Positions 53,611 to 62,274 of a stretch of DNA of 64,000 nt are shown piece by piece. The notes below the pieces were generated by a model that saw nothing but the letters and a program-made list of their open reading frames with translations, did not search any database and was not told where the DNA came from. The DNA comes from Cacconaster sp045642485. GTDB taxonomy: Bacteria > Bacteroidota > Bacteroidia > Bacteroidales > UBA932. The stretch lies in contig JAZUIV010000017.1 in NCBI GenBank assembly GCA_045642485.1, positions 1 to 64,000 of the forward strand. The letters run 5' to 3'. The position numbers and the translations under genes are program-made. Each line of letters opens with the position of its first letter. The stretch's first letter is position 1.

Positions 53611-54510
53611 TTATACCAGTTTTTTTATCAATTCGTCACGCTGGCCCTCAAGCAGGTCGATTACAGGCAACTCCACCATCGTATAGCACCCCGGCTTCTG
53701 CCTCACAGCCGCTCTGGCCGCACTGACCATAACCTGAGCCGTCAATGCCGGGTTGTTGATTTTCATATTGAACTCGAACTGCTGGTTGTGGGTCCTGCCG
53801 GAGACACCCTTGCGGACCATATTGACCCCGTGCCCCACGTCATTGAGGTCTGCCACGCAGGGGACCGGAATCACGTAAGTCTCATCGTCGGCGAAGTAGG
53901 GGTCGGAGGTGATCCCATTGCGGACAGCCTCGAAATCGGCTCCATCTTCAAGTTCCACATAGACCATACGGCGGTGTACGCCGGTGCCCATCGGGATGGT
54001 GAGGCTCAATGCATCCTTCACCCCTTCGACACCCTTTGCGGCGACGGAATGGCCCATCGAACGGCCGGGGCCGAAATTGGTATATGTCAACCCTTTGGGA
54101 GCAAGAGCCATCATCAGGGCCCGTACCACGGAATCACTTCCGGGGTCCCAACCGGCGGAAATCACGCTTACAGCCCCTGTCTGCCTTGCAAGAGGGTCGA
54201 GGCACTCCCGCAGGGAAAGAATCCCAGAATGTATGTCGAAACTGTCAACGGTGCTGATTCCCAATCCCAGATATTCGATTGCCGTTTGGCACACCTTGCG
54301 GGAAGGGACACAGAGGAGAGCCACGTCAATGTGGCCGAGATCCCTCACGTCGGAGACGACTTTGTACCTCTCCAGTTCGGGATAACCTTCCGCAGAGCCG
54401 CTCCTGCGGACTACACCGGCACATTGCATATCGGAAGCCGCCTCAACGGCCTCAAGGGCACTTCTGCCAATATTTCCGTAGCCGACTATGGCAACTTTAA
54501 TCTTTTCCAT
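53611..54510 (-). CDS. ddh: meso-Diaminopimelate D-dehydrogenase
   Basis: 299 aa. VAIVGYGNIGRSALEAVEAA (7-26) is the NADP site, CVPSRKVCQTAIEYLGLGIS and SAGWDPGSDSVVRALMMALA are typical of the family. It makes meso-DAP in one step from tetrahydrodipicolinate, the single-step route to the cell wall and lysine. It overlaps dapA by 14 bp. Confidence 0.9.
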   Translation of the reverse strand: MEKIKVAIVGYGNIGRSALEAVEAASDMQCAGVVRRSGSAEGYPELERYKVVSDVRDLGHIDVALLCVPSRKVCQTAIEYLGLGISTVDSFDIHSGILSLRECLDPLARQTGAVSVISAGWDPGSDSVVRALMMALAPKGLTYTNFGPGRSMGHSVAAKGVEGVKDALSLTIPMGTGVHRRMVYVELEDGADFEAVRNGITSDPYFADDETYVIPVPCVADLNDVGHGVNMVRKGVSGRTHNQQFEFNMKINNPALTAQVMVSAARAAVRQKPGCYTMVELPVIDLLEGQRDELIKKLV

Positions 54511-55366
54511 CGCAATCGTTTCTGAAGTATTCCATCAGGGATGAGGATGCCGGGACCAGAGGCAGGCGTAGGAAATTGCCGCAGAAGCCTCTCACACTGA
54601 GAAGAGCCTTGATTCCCACGGGGTTGCCCTCCCTGAAGAGAGGTTCGAAATATTTTTCTATTGCAGCGTTGGCCTGTGCTGCCTCGCTGCCCGATGAGTG
54701 TACGACCTTTGCCACCTGAGCGGGGAACATATTGGAAGCCACCGAGATGACTCCCCTGCCACCCGCAGCCATAATCTCGCAGGTCAGGGCATCGTCACCT
54801 GAAAGGACTGTGAACTCCTCCGGACAGATTGAAATCAGTTTCCGAATCTGGTCAATCTTTCCCGAAGCCTCCTTGATACCCACGATGGAGGGGCATCCTT
54901 CAGCCAGTCGGACAACTGTCTCAGGCAGGATGTTCACTCCGGTACGACCGGGGACATTGTAGATGAAAAGAGGTTTCGGACTGGCGTCCGCAAGCGCCTT
55001 GTAGTGGCAGTAGAGACCCTCCTGATTGGGCTTGTTATAGAAGGGGGTGACCACCAGAAGCGCATCGAAGCCGGAGAAATCCTCCTTTTTCAGGGACTCG
55101 ACCATCTGCGCCGTGTTGTTGCCGCCGAAACCGAGTATCAAAGGGACTGCTCCGGCCGCCTCCTCCAGGACTGTCTTCCTTACCAGAAGTTGCTCCTCCC
55201 GGCTCAGGGTCGGAGTCTCGGCAGTCGTGCCGAGGACGCAGAGGAAATCGATTCCCCCATCGATATTGTGGCGGACAATCCTCCGCAAAGCAGGCACGTC
55301 AACCGCACCCTCCACAGTGAAAGGTGTCACCAAAGCCGTTCCCGCACCTTTGATTCCCGTTTTCAT
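54497..55366 (-). CDS. dapA: 4-Hydroxy-tetrahydrodipicolinate synthase
   Basis: 289 aa TIM barrel. GAGTALVTPFT, GTTAETPTLSREEQLLV, the Tyr of YNVPGRTGVNI and the Schiff-base Lys in IVGIKEASGKIDQI are present. It condenses aspartate semialdehyde with pyruvate. It follows dapB by 6 bp. Confidence 0.93.
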   Translation of the reverse strand: MKTGIKGAGTALVTPFTVEGAVDVPALRRIVRHNIDGGIDFLCVLGTTAETPTLSREEQLLVRKTVLEEAAGAVPLILGFGGNNTAQMVESLKKEDFSGFDALLVVTPFYNKPNQEGLYCHYKALADASPKPLFIYNVPGRTGVNILPETVVRLAEGCPSIVGIKEASGKIDQIRKLISICPEEFTVLSGDDALTCEIMAAGGRGVISVASNMFPAQVAKVVHSSGSEAAQANAAIEKYFEPLFREGNPVGIKALLSVRGFCGNFLRLPLVPASSSLMEYFRNDCDGKD

Positions 55367-55372
55367 ATGTTT

Positions 55373-56056
55373 CTAAAAATCAAATAAATCCTTCATTGTC
55401 AGCAGGCCGTTGTGGCCGGCCGCATATTCCGCAGCAAGGACTGCACCCAGAGCAAACCCGCTTCTGCTCTTCGCCTGATGGGAGATTGTGATTACGTCGG
55501 CGCCGCTTTCATACTTCACGGTATGGATGCCCGGGACCTCCCCTTCCCTTATGGAGGAGATTGGAACCCTGCCCACCCTTTTCACAATCTTTTCGATATC
55601 CGCGGCAAGGGTGAGCGCCGTCCCGCTGGGTGCATCCAGTTTGTGGATGTGGTGAACTTCCTCCATCGAGACATCATACCCCTCAAATCCGTCCATAATC
55701 CCGGCAAGGAACCGGTTAACCGCAGAGAAGACCGCCACCCCGACGCTGAAATTGCTTGACCAGAAGAGAGTGTGCCCGCTTTTGCACAGGGACTCCATCT
55801 CCTGCCTGTGGTCCGAAAACCAGCCGGTGGTGCCGCTTACAACCTTGACTCCGGCTTCAAAGGCACGCCTGACATTGTCGTATGCCGCCGAAGGAGCCGT
55901 GAATTCAATGGCCACGTCGGCGCTTGCAAACTGCGGACTGCCGAAGGACTCGGGGTTGTCCACATCCACCGTACATACAATCTCGTGACCACGCGAAAGA
56001 GCAATCCGCTCAATCTCGTGACCCATCCTGCCGTACCCTATCAGCGCTATTTTCAT
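55373..56056 (-). CDS. dapB: 4-Hydroxy-tetrahydrodipicolinate reductase
   Basis: 227 aa. IALIGYGRMGHEIERIA (3-19) binds the cofactor, and EVHHIHKLDAPSGTALTLA carries the signature His, Lys and PSGT. Product feeds Ddh. It is 4 bp after rnfA, so cell-wall precursor and Rnf genes share one run. Confidence 0.92.
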   Translation of the reverse strand: MKIALIGYGRMGHEIERIALSRGHEIVCTVDVDNPESFGSPQFASADVAIEFTAPSAAYDNVRRAFEAGVKVVSGTTGWFSDHRQEMESLCKSGHTLFWSSNFSVGVAVFSAVNRFLAGIMDGFEGYDVSMEEVHHIHKLDAPSGTALTLAADIEKIVKRVGRVPISSIREGEVPGIHTVKYESGADVITISHQAKSRSGFALGAVLAAEYAAGHNGLLTMKDLFDF

Positions 56057-56060
56057 ATTG

Positions 56061-56663
56061 TCAGAATTTCAGGCCGCTGAATCCCATAAAGGCCATCGCC
56101 ATTATTCCAGCAGTGAGCAGAGCGATGGGGACCCCCTTGAAAGCCTTGGGGACGCTGCTCAACTCGAGCTGTTCCCTGATACCGGCGAAAAGGGTGATGG
56201 CCAGACCGTAGCCCAACGCGGTTGCAACCGCGAAGACAACGGAATGCCCAAGCCCAAGCATATGGGGGCCTGCCCCGAAATCATACTCGTTGGTAACAAC
56301 CTGGATTGCCACGCCCAGTACCACGCAGTTGGTGGTGATGAGCGGCAGGAAGATGCCGAGAGCCTGATAGAGGGAGGGGCTTATTTTCTTGAGGATAATC
56401 TCGACCATCTGCACGAGGGCCGCTATCACGAGGATGAAGCTGACAGTCTGGAGGAATTCTATCTTCCAGGGGACCAGCACATAATATTGCAACAGCCAGG
56501 TGAAGAGGGTAGCCATTGCCATAACGAAGGCTACCGCGGCCGACATACCGACTGCAGTGGAGACTTTCTTTGATACGCCGAGGAACGGGCAGATGCCCAG
56601 GAACTGCGCCAGAACGATGTTGTTGACGAAGATGGCGGTGATGAATATGACTACTATTTCCAT
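56061..56663 (-). CDS. rnfA: Rnf complex subunit RnfA
   Basis: 200 aa polytopic protein. NNIVLAQFLGICPFLGVSKK near the N-terminus and TNCVVLGVA in the middle are RnfA marks. It forms the membrane core of the ferredoxin:NAD oxidoreductase with RnfE. Last of the rnf genes. Confidence 0.92.
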   Translation of the reverse strand: MEIVVIFITAIFVNNIVLAQFLGICPFLGVSKKVSTAVGMSAAVAFVMAMATLFTWLLQYYVLVPWKIEFLQTVSFILVIAALVQMVEIILKKISPSLYQALGIFLPLITTNCVVLGVAIQVVTNEYDFGAGPHMLGLGHSVVFAVATALGYGLAITLFAGIREQLELSSVPKAFKGVPIALLTAGIMAMAFMGFSGLKF

Positions 56664-56665
56664 AA

Positions 56666-57265
56666 TTACGCTTTGTCAGATGAGGTTAATTTCCTGAAAG
56701 CCACCATCAGATAGGCCAGTACGATGAATCCTCCGGGGGCAAGGACGAAGGCAAGGGCACCGTCACCGGGGATGAACTTGAATCCGAATGCGGAACCCGC
56801 TCCCAGAATCTCGCGGACCAGTCCGATTGCGGTAAGGGCGATTGTGAAGCCCAGACCGACTCCCACTCCGTCAAAGGCGGAGTCGCATACGGAATTCTTG
56901 TTGGCGAAAGCCTCGGCGCGGCCCAGGATTATGCAGTTTACCACAATCAGGGGGAGGAAGATGCCCAGAGCCTCATAGACTGCCGGGACGTATGCCTGCA
57001 GAAGCAGTTGCACCATCGTCACAAAGGAGGCGATGATTACGATGTAGCAGGGGATTCTCACCTTGTCGGGGATGAATCGCGCCGCGAATGAAATCACTAT
57101 GTTGGAGAGCAGGAGGACACATAAAGTCGCCAGGCCCATACTCATACCGTTGATTGCCGAAGTCGTGGTTCCGAGCGTCGGACACATTCCAAGGACAAGG
57201 ACAAAGGTCGGATTGTTCTTGACAATGCCGTCAATCATTATCTGAAGTTTACTGTTTCTGCTCAT
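56666..57265 (-). CDS. rnfE: Rnf complex subunit RnfE
   Basis: 199 aa polytopic protein. NPTFVLVLGMCPTLGTTTSA (18-37) and VNCIILGRAEAFANKN in the middle are RnfE marks. It overlaps rnfG by 17 bp and is 2 bp before rnfA. Confidence 0.92.
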   Translation of the reverse strand: MSRNSKLQIMIDGIVKNNPTFVLVLGMCPTLGTTTSAINGMSMGLATLCVLLLSNIVISFAARFIPDKVRIPCYIVIIASFVTMVQLLLQAYVPAVYEALGIFLPLIVVNCIILGRAEAFANKNSVCDSAFDGVGVGLGFTIALTAIGLVREILGAGSAFGFKFIPGDGALAFVLAPGGFIVLAYLMVAFRKLTSSDKA

Positions 57266-57830
57266 CTGTTCCGATTTTTAGAAAAACTTCGTATGCTGTC
57301 CCCACACCCTTGAGAAAAGCTCTCGAAGTTATGGTGGAGGCCGTAATCGCGTCAATTTCACCACCGTCCGCCCTCACGGAGAGTTTGGTGGATGAGGGGT
57401 TCTTCCCTACAATCTGGGCACGGGGAGGGGCCGTCTGTTCACCGTCCTGAGCAATCTTCGCCCCCAGGCCGGGAGTCTCGCTGTGGGAAATCACCGAAGT
57501 GTTGTGGATTGTCCCCTCCGTGGTGAAGCCGACCATCATCTGAATCTGGCCTCCGAATCCGGAAGAGAAGACCTTCACGGCATATCCCACGGGCTGCCCC
57601 CCTTTCCTGGCCACATAGACGTCACATCCGTCAATCCGGAGGACCTCCTCCGAAGGGACATTGTCGAAGGAAGGTACAACCTTGGCGATTGCCTCATTGA
57701 CCTTGGCCACCTCAGCCGCCGCGATGGGATCCTTCGTCACCGAATAGACCACACCCAGCAGAAGGGAGCAGACCAGGCAGATTGACCCCAAAGCAAGGGC
57801 CATATTTCTGAACGTTGACTCAGCTTTCAT
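57249..57830 (-). CDS. rnfG: Rnf complex subunit RnfG
   Basis: 193 aa from the ATG at 57830 (MKAEST), which overlaps the rnfD stop by 4 bp; a longer frame upstream is not needed. One N-terminal membrane segment (ALALGSICLVCSLLLGVVYS), then an FMN-binding domain whose DAITASTITSRAF holds the Thr that carries covalent FMN in this family. Confidence 0.9.
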   Translation of the reverse strand: MKAESTFRNMALALGSICLVCSLLLGVVYSVTKDPIAAAEVAKVNEAIAKVVPSFDNVPSEEVLRIDGCDVYVARKGGQPVGYAVKVFSSGFGGQIQMMVGFTTEGTIHNTSVISHSETPGLGAKIAQDGEQTAPPRAQIVGKNPSSTKLSVRADGGEIDAITASTITSRAFLKGVGTAYEVFLKIGTDEQKQ

Positions 57831-58768
57831 TTTCTCACCTCCCCAAACCTGCGCGGTTTGCAATATTTGTTAATCAGGGGAACCGTACAGTTCATTATCA
57901 GTATCGCGAAGGAGACTCCTTCAGGATAGGCCCCGAAATAACGTATCAGCATAGTTATCAGACCGATGCCCACTCCGAAGATAATCTGGCCCTTGCAGGT
58001 CATAGGAGAAGTGACGTAGTCCGTCGCCATAAAGATTGCTCCGAGGAGGAGACCTCCATTGAAGAGGTTGAAGATCGGACCTGTGAAGGACTCGGGATTC
58101 ACGAAATGGAGTATTGCGGAGAAGACTGCCACGGTGCCGAGGATTGAAACAGGGATTGTGGCTGTAATAACTTTTCTGGCAAGCAGATAGATAAATCCGA
58201 CAAGGAGTGCGAGCGCGGAGGCCTCTCCGGCGGAACCTCCCGCCTTATAGAGGAAAACCTCTTTCAGATCGAATTGGGGAACCGCGCCGCCTTCGGCCAC
58301 TACTCCCAGGGGAGTGGCTCCGGAGAAAGCGTCGGGAACAGCCCAGTCCGTCATAATGACGGGGAATGATATCAGAAGGAACACACGGGCCGCAATCGCC
58401 GGGTTGAAGATGTTCTGCCCCAGACCGCCGAAGGTCATCTTGACCACCCCGATTGCAAACACAGCGCCCACCACTGAAATCCACCAGGGTGCGCAGGGAG
58501 GCATATTCAATGCAAGCAGGCATCCTGTGACAAGTGCGGAGAAATCGTTGAGAGTGGAGGGCTTCCCGAATATGAAACGGACAATCAGATATTCGGTGGC
58601 AAGCGCCGCGGCCAGGCTCGTGACAAGAGTCACGACAAATGGAAGGCCGTAAAGCAGGACGCTCACCAGAATTGCCGGACAAAGGGCTATAAGGACATCC
58701 CGCATCAGCACAGCCGTGCTCTTCGGACTGTGGATATGGGGTGAAGGTGATATCAATAATCTGTTCAT
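57827..58768 (-). CDS. rnfD: Rnf complex subunit RnfD
   Basis: 313 aa polytopic protein. FSGATPLGV (near 170-178) is the covalent FMN-attachment site, and FGGLGQNIFNPAIAARVFLL precedes it. It is between rnfC (5 bp) and rnfG (overlap 4 bp). Confidence 0.92.
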   Translation of the reverse strand: MNRLLISPSPHIHSPKSTAVLMRDVLIALCPAILVSVLLYGLPFVVTLVTSLAAALATEYLIVRFIFGKPSTLNDFSALVTGCLLALNMPPCAPWWISVVGAVFAIGVVKMTFGGLGQNIFNPAIAARVFLLISFPVIMTDWAVPDAFSGATPLGVVAEGGAVPQFDLKEVFLYKAGGSAGEASALALLVGFIYLLARKVITATIPVSILGTVAVFSAILHFVNPESFTGPIFNLFNGGLLLGAIFMATDYVTSPMTCKGQIIFGVGIGLITMLIRYFGAYPEGVSFAILIMNCTVPLINKYCKPRRFGEVRK

Positions 58769-58773
58769 AGTTA

Positions 58774-60111
58774 CTATTTTTTACTGCGTGAACGAATAAT
58801 TTTCATCACGTCCGCCTTGCCCAGGCGGATGGAATCGAGCAGAGGGATGCCTGCGGGGCAGGTATATTGACAGCATCCGCATTCGATGCAGTCGAAAACC
58901 CTTTCCTTCTCAAGTTCCGCATTTCTGTCGCCGGCGCGGAACAGACGGCTCAGCAGCCAGGGCTCAAGACCCATCGGGCAGGCCTGCGCACATTTTCCGC
59001 AACGGATGCAGGGGCTTTCAGCAACTCGCAGAGCCTCTTTCCCCGCCAGAATGGTAAAGGCTCCGTTGGCCTTTACGGTGGTGGCGTTCAGGTTGGCGAC
59101 TGCTTTTCCCATCATAGGGCCGCCGCTGATGACCTTGGCTCCATCCTCCAGTGTGACTCCGGCAAATTCGAGAATGGCGGAAACCGGCGTACCGATTCTC
59201 ACTTCAAGATTGAGCTGGGATGCCAGGCCGGGGCCTGAAACGGTCACTATATTGGAAATCAACGGTTTGTTCTTGCATACGGCTTCATATACCGCGTATG
59301 CGGTGGCAACGTTCTGGACAACCGCTCCCACGTCAATCGGAAGCGCTCCTGAAGGGACCTGCCTTCCGATGACGGAATCGATGAGCTGCTTCTCGCCTCC
59401 CTGCGGATATTTCTTGGCCAGAGTGACCACCGATATTCCGGGGAAGGAGGCCGCGGCGCTATCCATACACTTGATTGCCTCTTTCTTGTTCTCTTCGATT
59501 CCGATGTAGCAGCGATTGACGGCCAACGCCTTCATAATCAAGGCGGCACCCTTTAGAATAGATGTGGGGCGCTCCCTCATCAGACGGTCGTCGGAGGTGA
59601 TGAACGGTTCACATTCGGTGCCGTTGAGTATCAGGACTTCCGCCTTTTTCTCCTTGGGAGGGTTGAGTTTGACGTGGGTGGGGAATGACGCGCCTCCCAG
59701 ACCGACGATTCCGCATTTGCGGACTCTGTCTATAATCTCCGAAGATGTAATGTCATAGGGAACCTCAACGTCCTGAGACCTGACGATTGACTCGTCCCAA
59801 TCGTCCCCCTCCACGGTGATTGTCACGTGGGGAACAGGATTGCCGGCAATGTCGGGCACAGGCCCGACGGACTTCACCGTACCGCTCACGGAAGAGTGGA
59901 CAAAACCTGAAATGAACCCTGAGGGCTCTCCTATCACCTGACCCACCTTCACCTTGTCCCCTACGGCGACAACAGGTGTGGCCGGGGCTCCAAGATGCTG
60001 GGCCATCGATATTCTCATCTCCGGGCAAAGGGGCATCTGCCCGATTGCCGCACCGGCAGCCAGCTTGCTGTCATCGGGATGGATACCTCCTATTCTAAAC
60101 GTTTTCTTCAT
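58774..60111 (-). CDS. rnfC: Rnf complex subunit RnfC
   Basis: 445 aa peripheral subunit with FMN and NADH sites. LNGTECEPFITSDDRLMRER and IGIEENKKEAI lie in the SLBB/FMN part. Two [4Fe-4S] clusters are seen: CIRCGKCAQACPMGLEP and CIECGCCQYTCPAGIPL (near 385 and 420). It accepts electrons for NAD from RnfB. It overlaps rnfB by 17 bp. Confidence 0.94.
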   Translation of the reverse strand: MKKTFRIGGIHPDDSKLAAGAAIGQMPLCPEMRISMAQHLGAPATPVVAVGDKVKVGQVIGEPSGFISGFVHSSVSGTVKSVGPVPDIAGNPVPHVTITVEGDDWDESIVRSQDVEVPYDITSSEIIDRVRKCGIVGLGGASFPTHVKLNPPKEKKAEVLILNGTECEPFITSDDRLMRERPTSILKGAALIMKALAVNRCYIGIEENKKEAIKCMDSAAASFPGISVVTLAKKYPQGGEKQLIDSVIGRQVPSGALPIDVGAVVQNVATAYAVYEAVCKNKPLISNIVTVSGPGLASQLNLEVRIGTPVSAILEFAGVTLEDGAKVISGGPMMGKAVANLNATTVKANGAFTILAGKEALRVAESPCIRCGKCAQACPMGLEPWLLSRLFRAGDRNAELEKERVFDCIECGCCQYTCPAGIPLLDSIRLGKADVMKIIRSRSKK

Positions 60112-60952
60112 CTTTCTTGACTGTTACTACTGGTTTGGGGAAATTGACCGCCTGTATCGCCTTTGTCGGACAGGCGTCGAAACATTTGCGGCACAACTTG
60201 CACTTGGTAAAATCTATGTAGGCGACATTGTCCGTCACGGTAATCGCCTCGAACTTACATTCCCTGACGCATTTGCCGCAGCCTATGCAACCCACGGAAC
60301 AGGCCTTGCGGGTAAGTGCGCCCTTGTCCCTGTTGACACAGGAGACATAGACTCTGCGGTTGCGGAAACCCTTGTCCCTGAGCTCAATCACTCCCTTGGG
60401 GCAGGCCTTCGCACAGGCTCCGCAGGCCGTGCATTTCTCCTCATCCACACAGGCGATATGCCTTTGCGGATCGATATGGATTGCGTCGAACTTGCAGGCG
60501 GAGACACAATCACCGAGCCCGAGGCAGCCGTATCTGCAATCGGTGTCGCCTCCGTAGAGAGCGGCGCTCACGCGGCAGGAAGAACTGCCGTCATAGATAC
60601 TGGTGCGGGGACGGTTGTCACATCCGCCGTTGCAGCGGACCACGGCTACCCTGGGGGCCACCGCCTCTGCTTCCCGGCCCAGAGCACCGGCCACCTTCTT
60701 CATAGTGGCTTCACCTCCCACCGGGCAGAAGAAGCCTTTCATATCGGGGGCCTTGACCACGTTCTCGGCAAAGGCGCGGCATCCTGCGAAACCGCATCCT
60801 CCGCAATTGGCGCCGGGCATTATGGACTCCACCTCATCTATGCGGGGGTCCTCCTTCACAGCAAACTTGCGCGCCACAAAGTGGAGCACCACTGCAAAGA
60901 GAAGTCCCAGGACAACCAGACAGGCGACAGTCAGAAGTATTGTCTTTAACAT
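60095..60952 (-). CDS. rnfB: Rnf complex subunit RnfB
   Basis: 285 aa. One N-terminal membrane segment (about 4-25), then the CGGCGFAGCRAFAE four-Cys cluster, and eight-Cys ferredoxin repeats (CTACGACAKACPKGVIEL, CIGCGKCVRECKFEAITV, CKLCRKCFDACPTKAI). It takes electrons from ferredoxin. It follows rseC by 18 bp and starts the rnf cluster. Confidence 0.94.
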   Translation of the reverse strand: MLKTILLTVACLVVLGLLFAVVLHFVARKFAVKEDPRIDEVESIMPGANCGGCGFAGCRAFAENVVKAPDMKGFFCPVGGEATMKKVAGALGREAEAVAPRVAVVRCNGGCDNRPRTSIYDGSSSCRVSAALYGGDTDCRYGCLGLGDCVSACKFDAIHIDPQRHIACVDEEKCTACGACAKACPKGVIELRDKGFRNRRVYVSCVNRDKGALTRKACSVGCIGCGKCVRECKFEAITVTDNVAYIDFTKCKLCRKCFDACPTKAIQAVNFPKPVVTVKKDEENV

Positions 60953-60970
60953 ATCTTGATGATTAATTGA

Positions 60971-61414
60971 TTATAATCTGTTTTGAAGCGGCTCGACGGA
61001 AAAGGTGAATATTCTCGAAAGCCTTGACCTGAAGAGGGAAAGTACTGCATAATAGAGAGCCACCGCCCCTATCGAGCAGAGCCCGACGTACAGTTCATCC
61101 AGACCGGCAAGGGAAAGGCCTGCGATTGAAGCAAGAAGCACACCCAGAGGTGCGACATACGCAAGCCAGACGGCGCTTGTACCCAAAGAGGGGCTCATAA
61201 TCAGGTTGACCTTGTCCCCCACCTTGTAGTCCGAAGCGAGCACGGAGACGGAAAGAGGTACCTCGACAAGCCTGGTCCGGGAATCCCCGGCGGCGCAGAC
61301 CTCCCTGGCGTGACAGGCGGCGCACGCAGACTTGCTCAATATCTCCACGCAAATGTGCGTCTCGGAAATATCGGCCACGACTCCCTCGTGCTCTATCCTG
61401 TCGTATCTGTTCAT
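60971..61414 (-). CDS. rseC: RseC-like (SoxR-reducing system) protein
   Basis: 147 aa. CAACHAREVCAAG (34-46) is the family's Cys cluster, and two hydrophobic segments follow (about 79-98 and 105-125). It sits before rnfB, as is common in Rnf loci, and overlaps the DUF3108 gene by 4 bp. Confidence 0.82.
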   Translation of the reverse strand: MNRYDRIEHEGVVADISETHICVEILSKSACAACHAREVCAAGDSRTRLVEVPLSVSVLASDYKVGDKVNLIMSPSLGTSAVWLAYVAPLGVLLASIAGLSLAGLDELYVGLCSIGAVALYYAVLSLFRSRLSRIFTFSVEPLQNRL

Positions 61415-62268
61415 TCCTCCGAAAAACTGGTCAATTCATATTTCAGCCCCGTGTGGGACGAGAGCCTGCCCTTGATGGAGCCGATTGACGCCGGTGCGGA
61501 GAAATAGACGGGAATGTGGTTTTCGTCATCGCTGACCCAGAGGAAAATTTTCTCTCCGTCCTGGTATGAGCCATCCTCAGAGGCTCCTATCTTGAAACCG
61601 CTGCCGCTCCCCTCTACGTCCTTGGGTTTGATTGCCAGAGCAAGCTTGACAGTCTTGAACCGGCCTCCGAGCTTGCCGGAAGAAATCTCCTCACGGCCCG
61701 CCGCTCTTACCCTCAACTGGAGTATATCCCGGTAGGGAGTCATCCTGACCTCGACAGTATTTCCGTTTTCAAGCATATCGTCATAATCCAGAATGCGTGC
61801 AAGATAGAGAGAGTTGATGATGTCTCTCAGCAGGACGCCTTCGGTATAGACGGTGTCCTTGGTGGGAACATCCTTTTTCTCGATTTTGACCTTTACGGAG
61901 GAGAAATCCCCGTTCCAGTCGAGGAATGCCTCCGACTCGTAGTTCTTGCCCTCCTTGGCATCACGATGGAATTTTACAGGAGGGATTGTATCGTTCGCGA
62001 GGAACCACGTTTCGTAGGTGTCCCTCATCCTGTAGAACGAATCCCAGAACTTGAAAGTGCTTATTTTGGCAACCGCGTGAAAGCCGGGGCCTCTGTGGTC
62101 CTCATTGAAATCGGACAACTCCAGACTGACCCTCACCATATCCGCAGTGAACAGAGCCTTGTATTCGATGACATAGTCCAACTTCTCTCCAGCCTTGAAA
62201 GGCAGGCTCTGGGCAACCGCGGCCTGTATTGAAAGGGCAAAAGCCAAAATTGTCAATATCTTTTTCAT
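61411..62268 (-). CDS. DUF3108 periplasmic protein
   Basis: 285 aa with a signal peptide (ILAFALSIQAAVA, cut near 20). LPFKAGEKLDYVIEYKALFT is the start of the DUF3108 beta-rich domain, and the rest alternates strands. Family function is unclear (envelope). It overlaps rseC by 4 bp and follows dnaB by 6 bp. Confidence 0.82.
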   Translation of the reverse strand: MKKILTILAFALSIQAAVAQSLPFKAGEKLDYVIEYKALFTADMVRVSLELSDFNEDHRGPGFHAVAKISTFKFWDSFYRMRDTYETWFLANDTIPPVKFHRDAKEGKNYESEAFLDWNGDFSSVKVKIEKKDVPTKDTVYTEGVLLRDIINSLYLARILDYDDMLENGNTVEVRMTPYRDILQLRVRAAGREEISSGKLGGRFKTVKLALAIKPKDVEGSGSGFKIGASEDGSYQDGEKIFLWVSDDENHIPVYFSAPASIGSIKGRLSSHTGLKYELTSFSEE

Positions 62269-62274
62269 AAGAGT

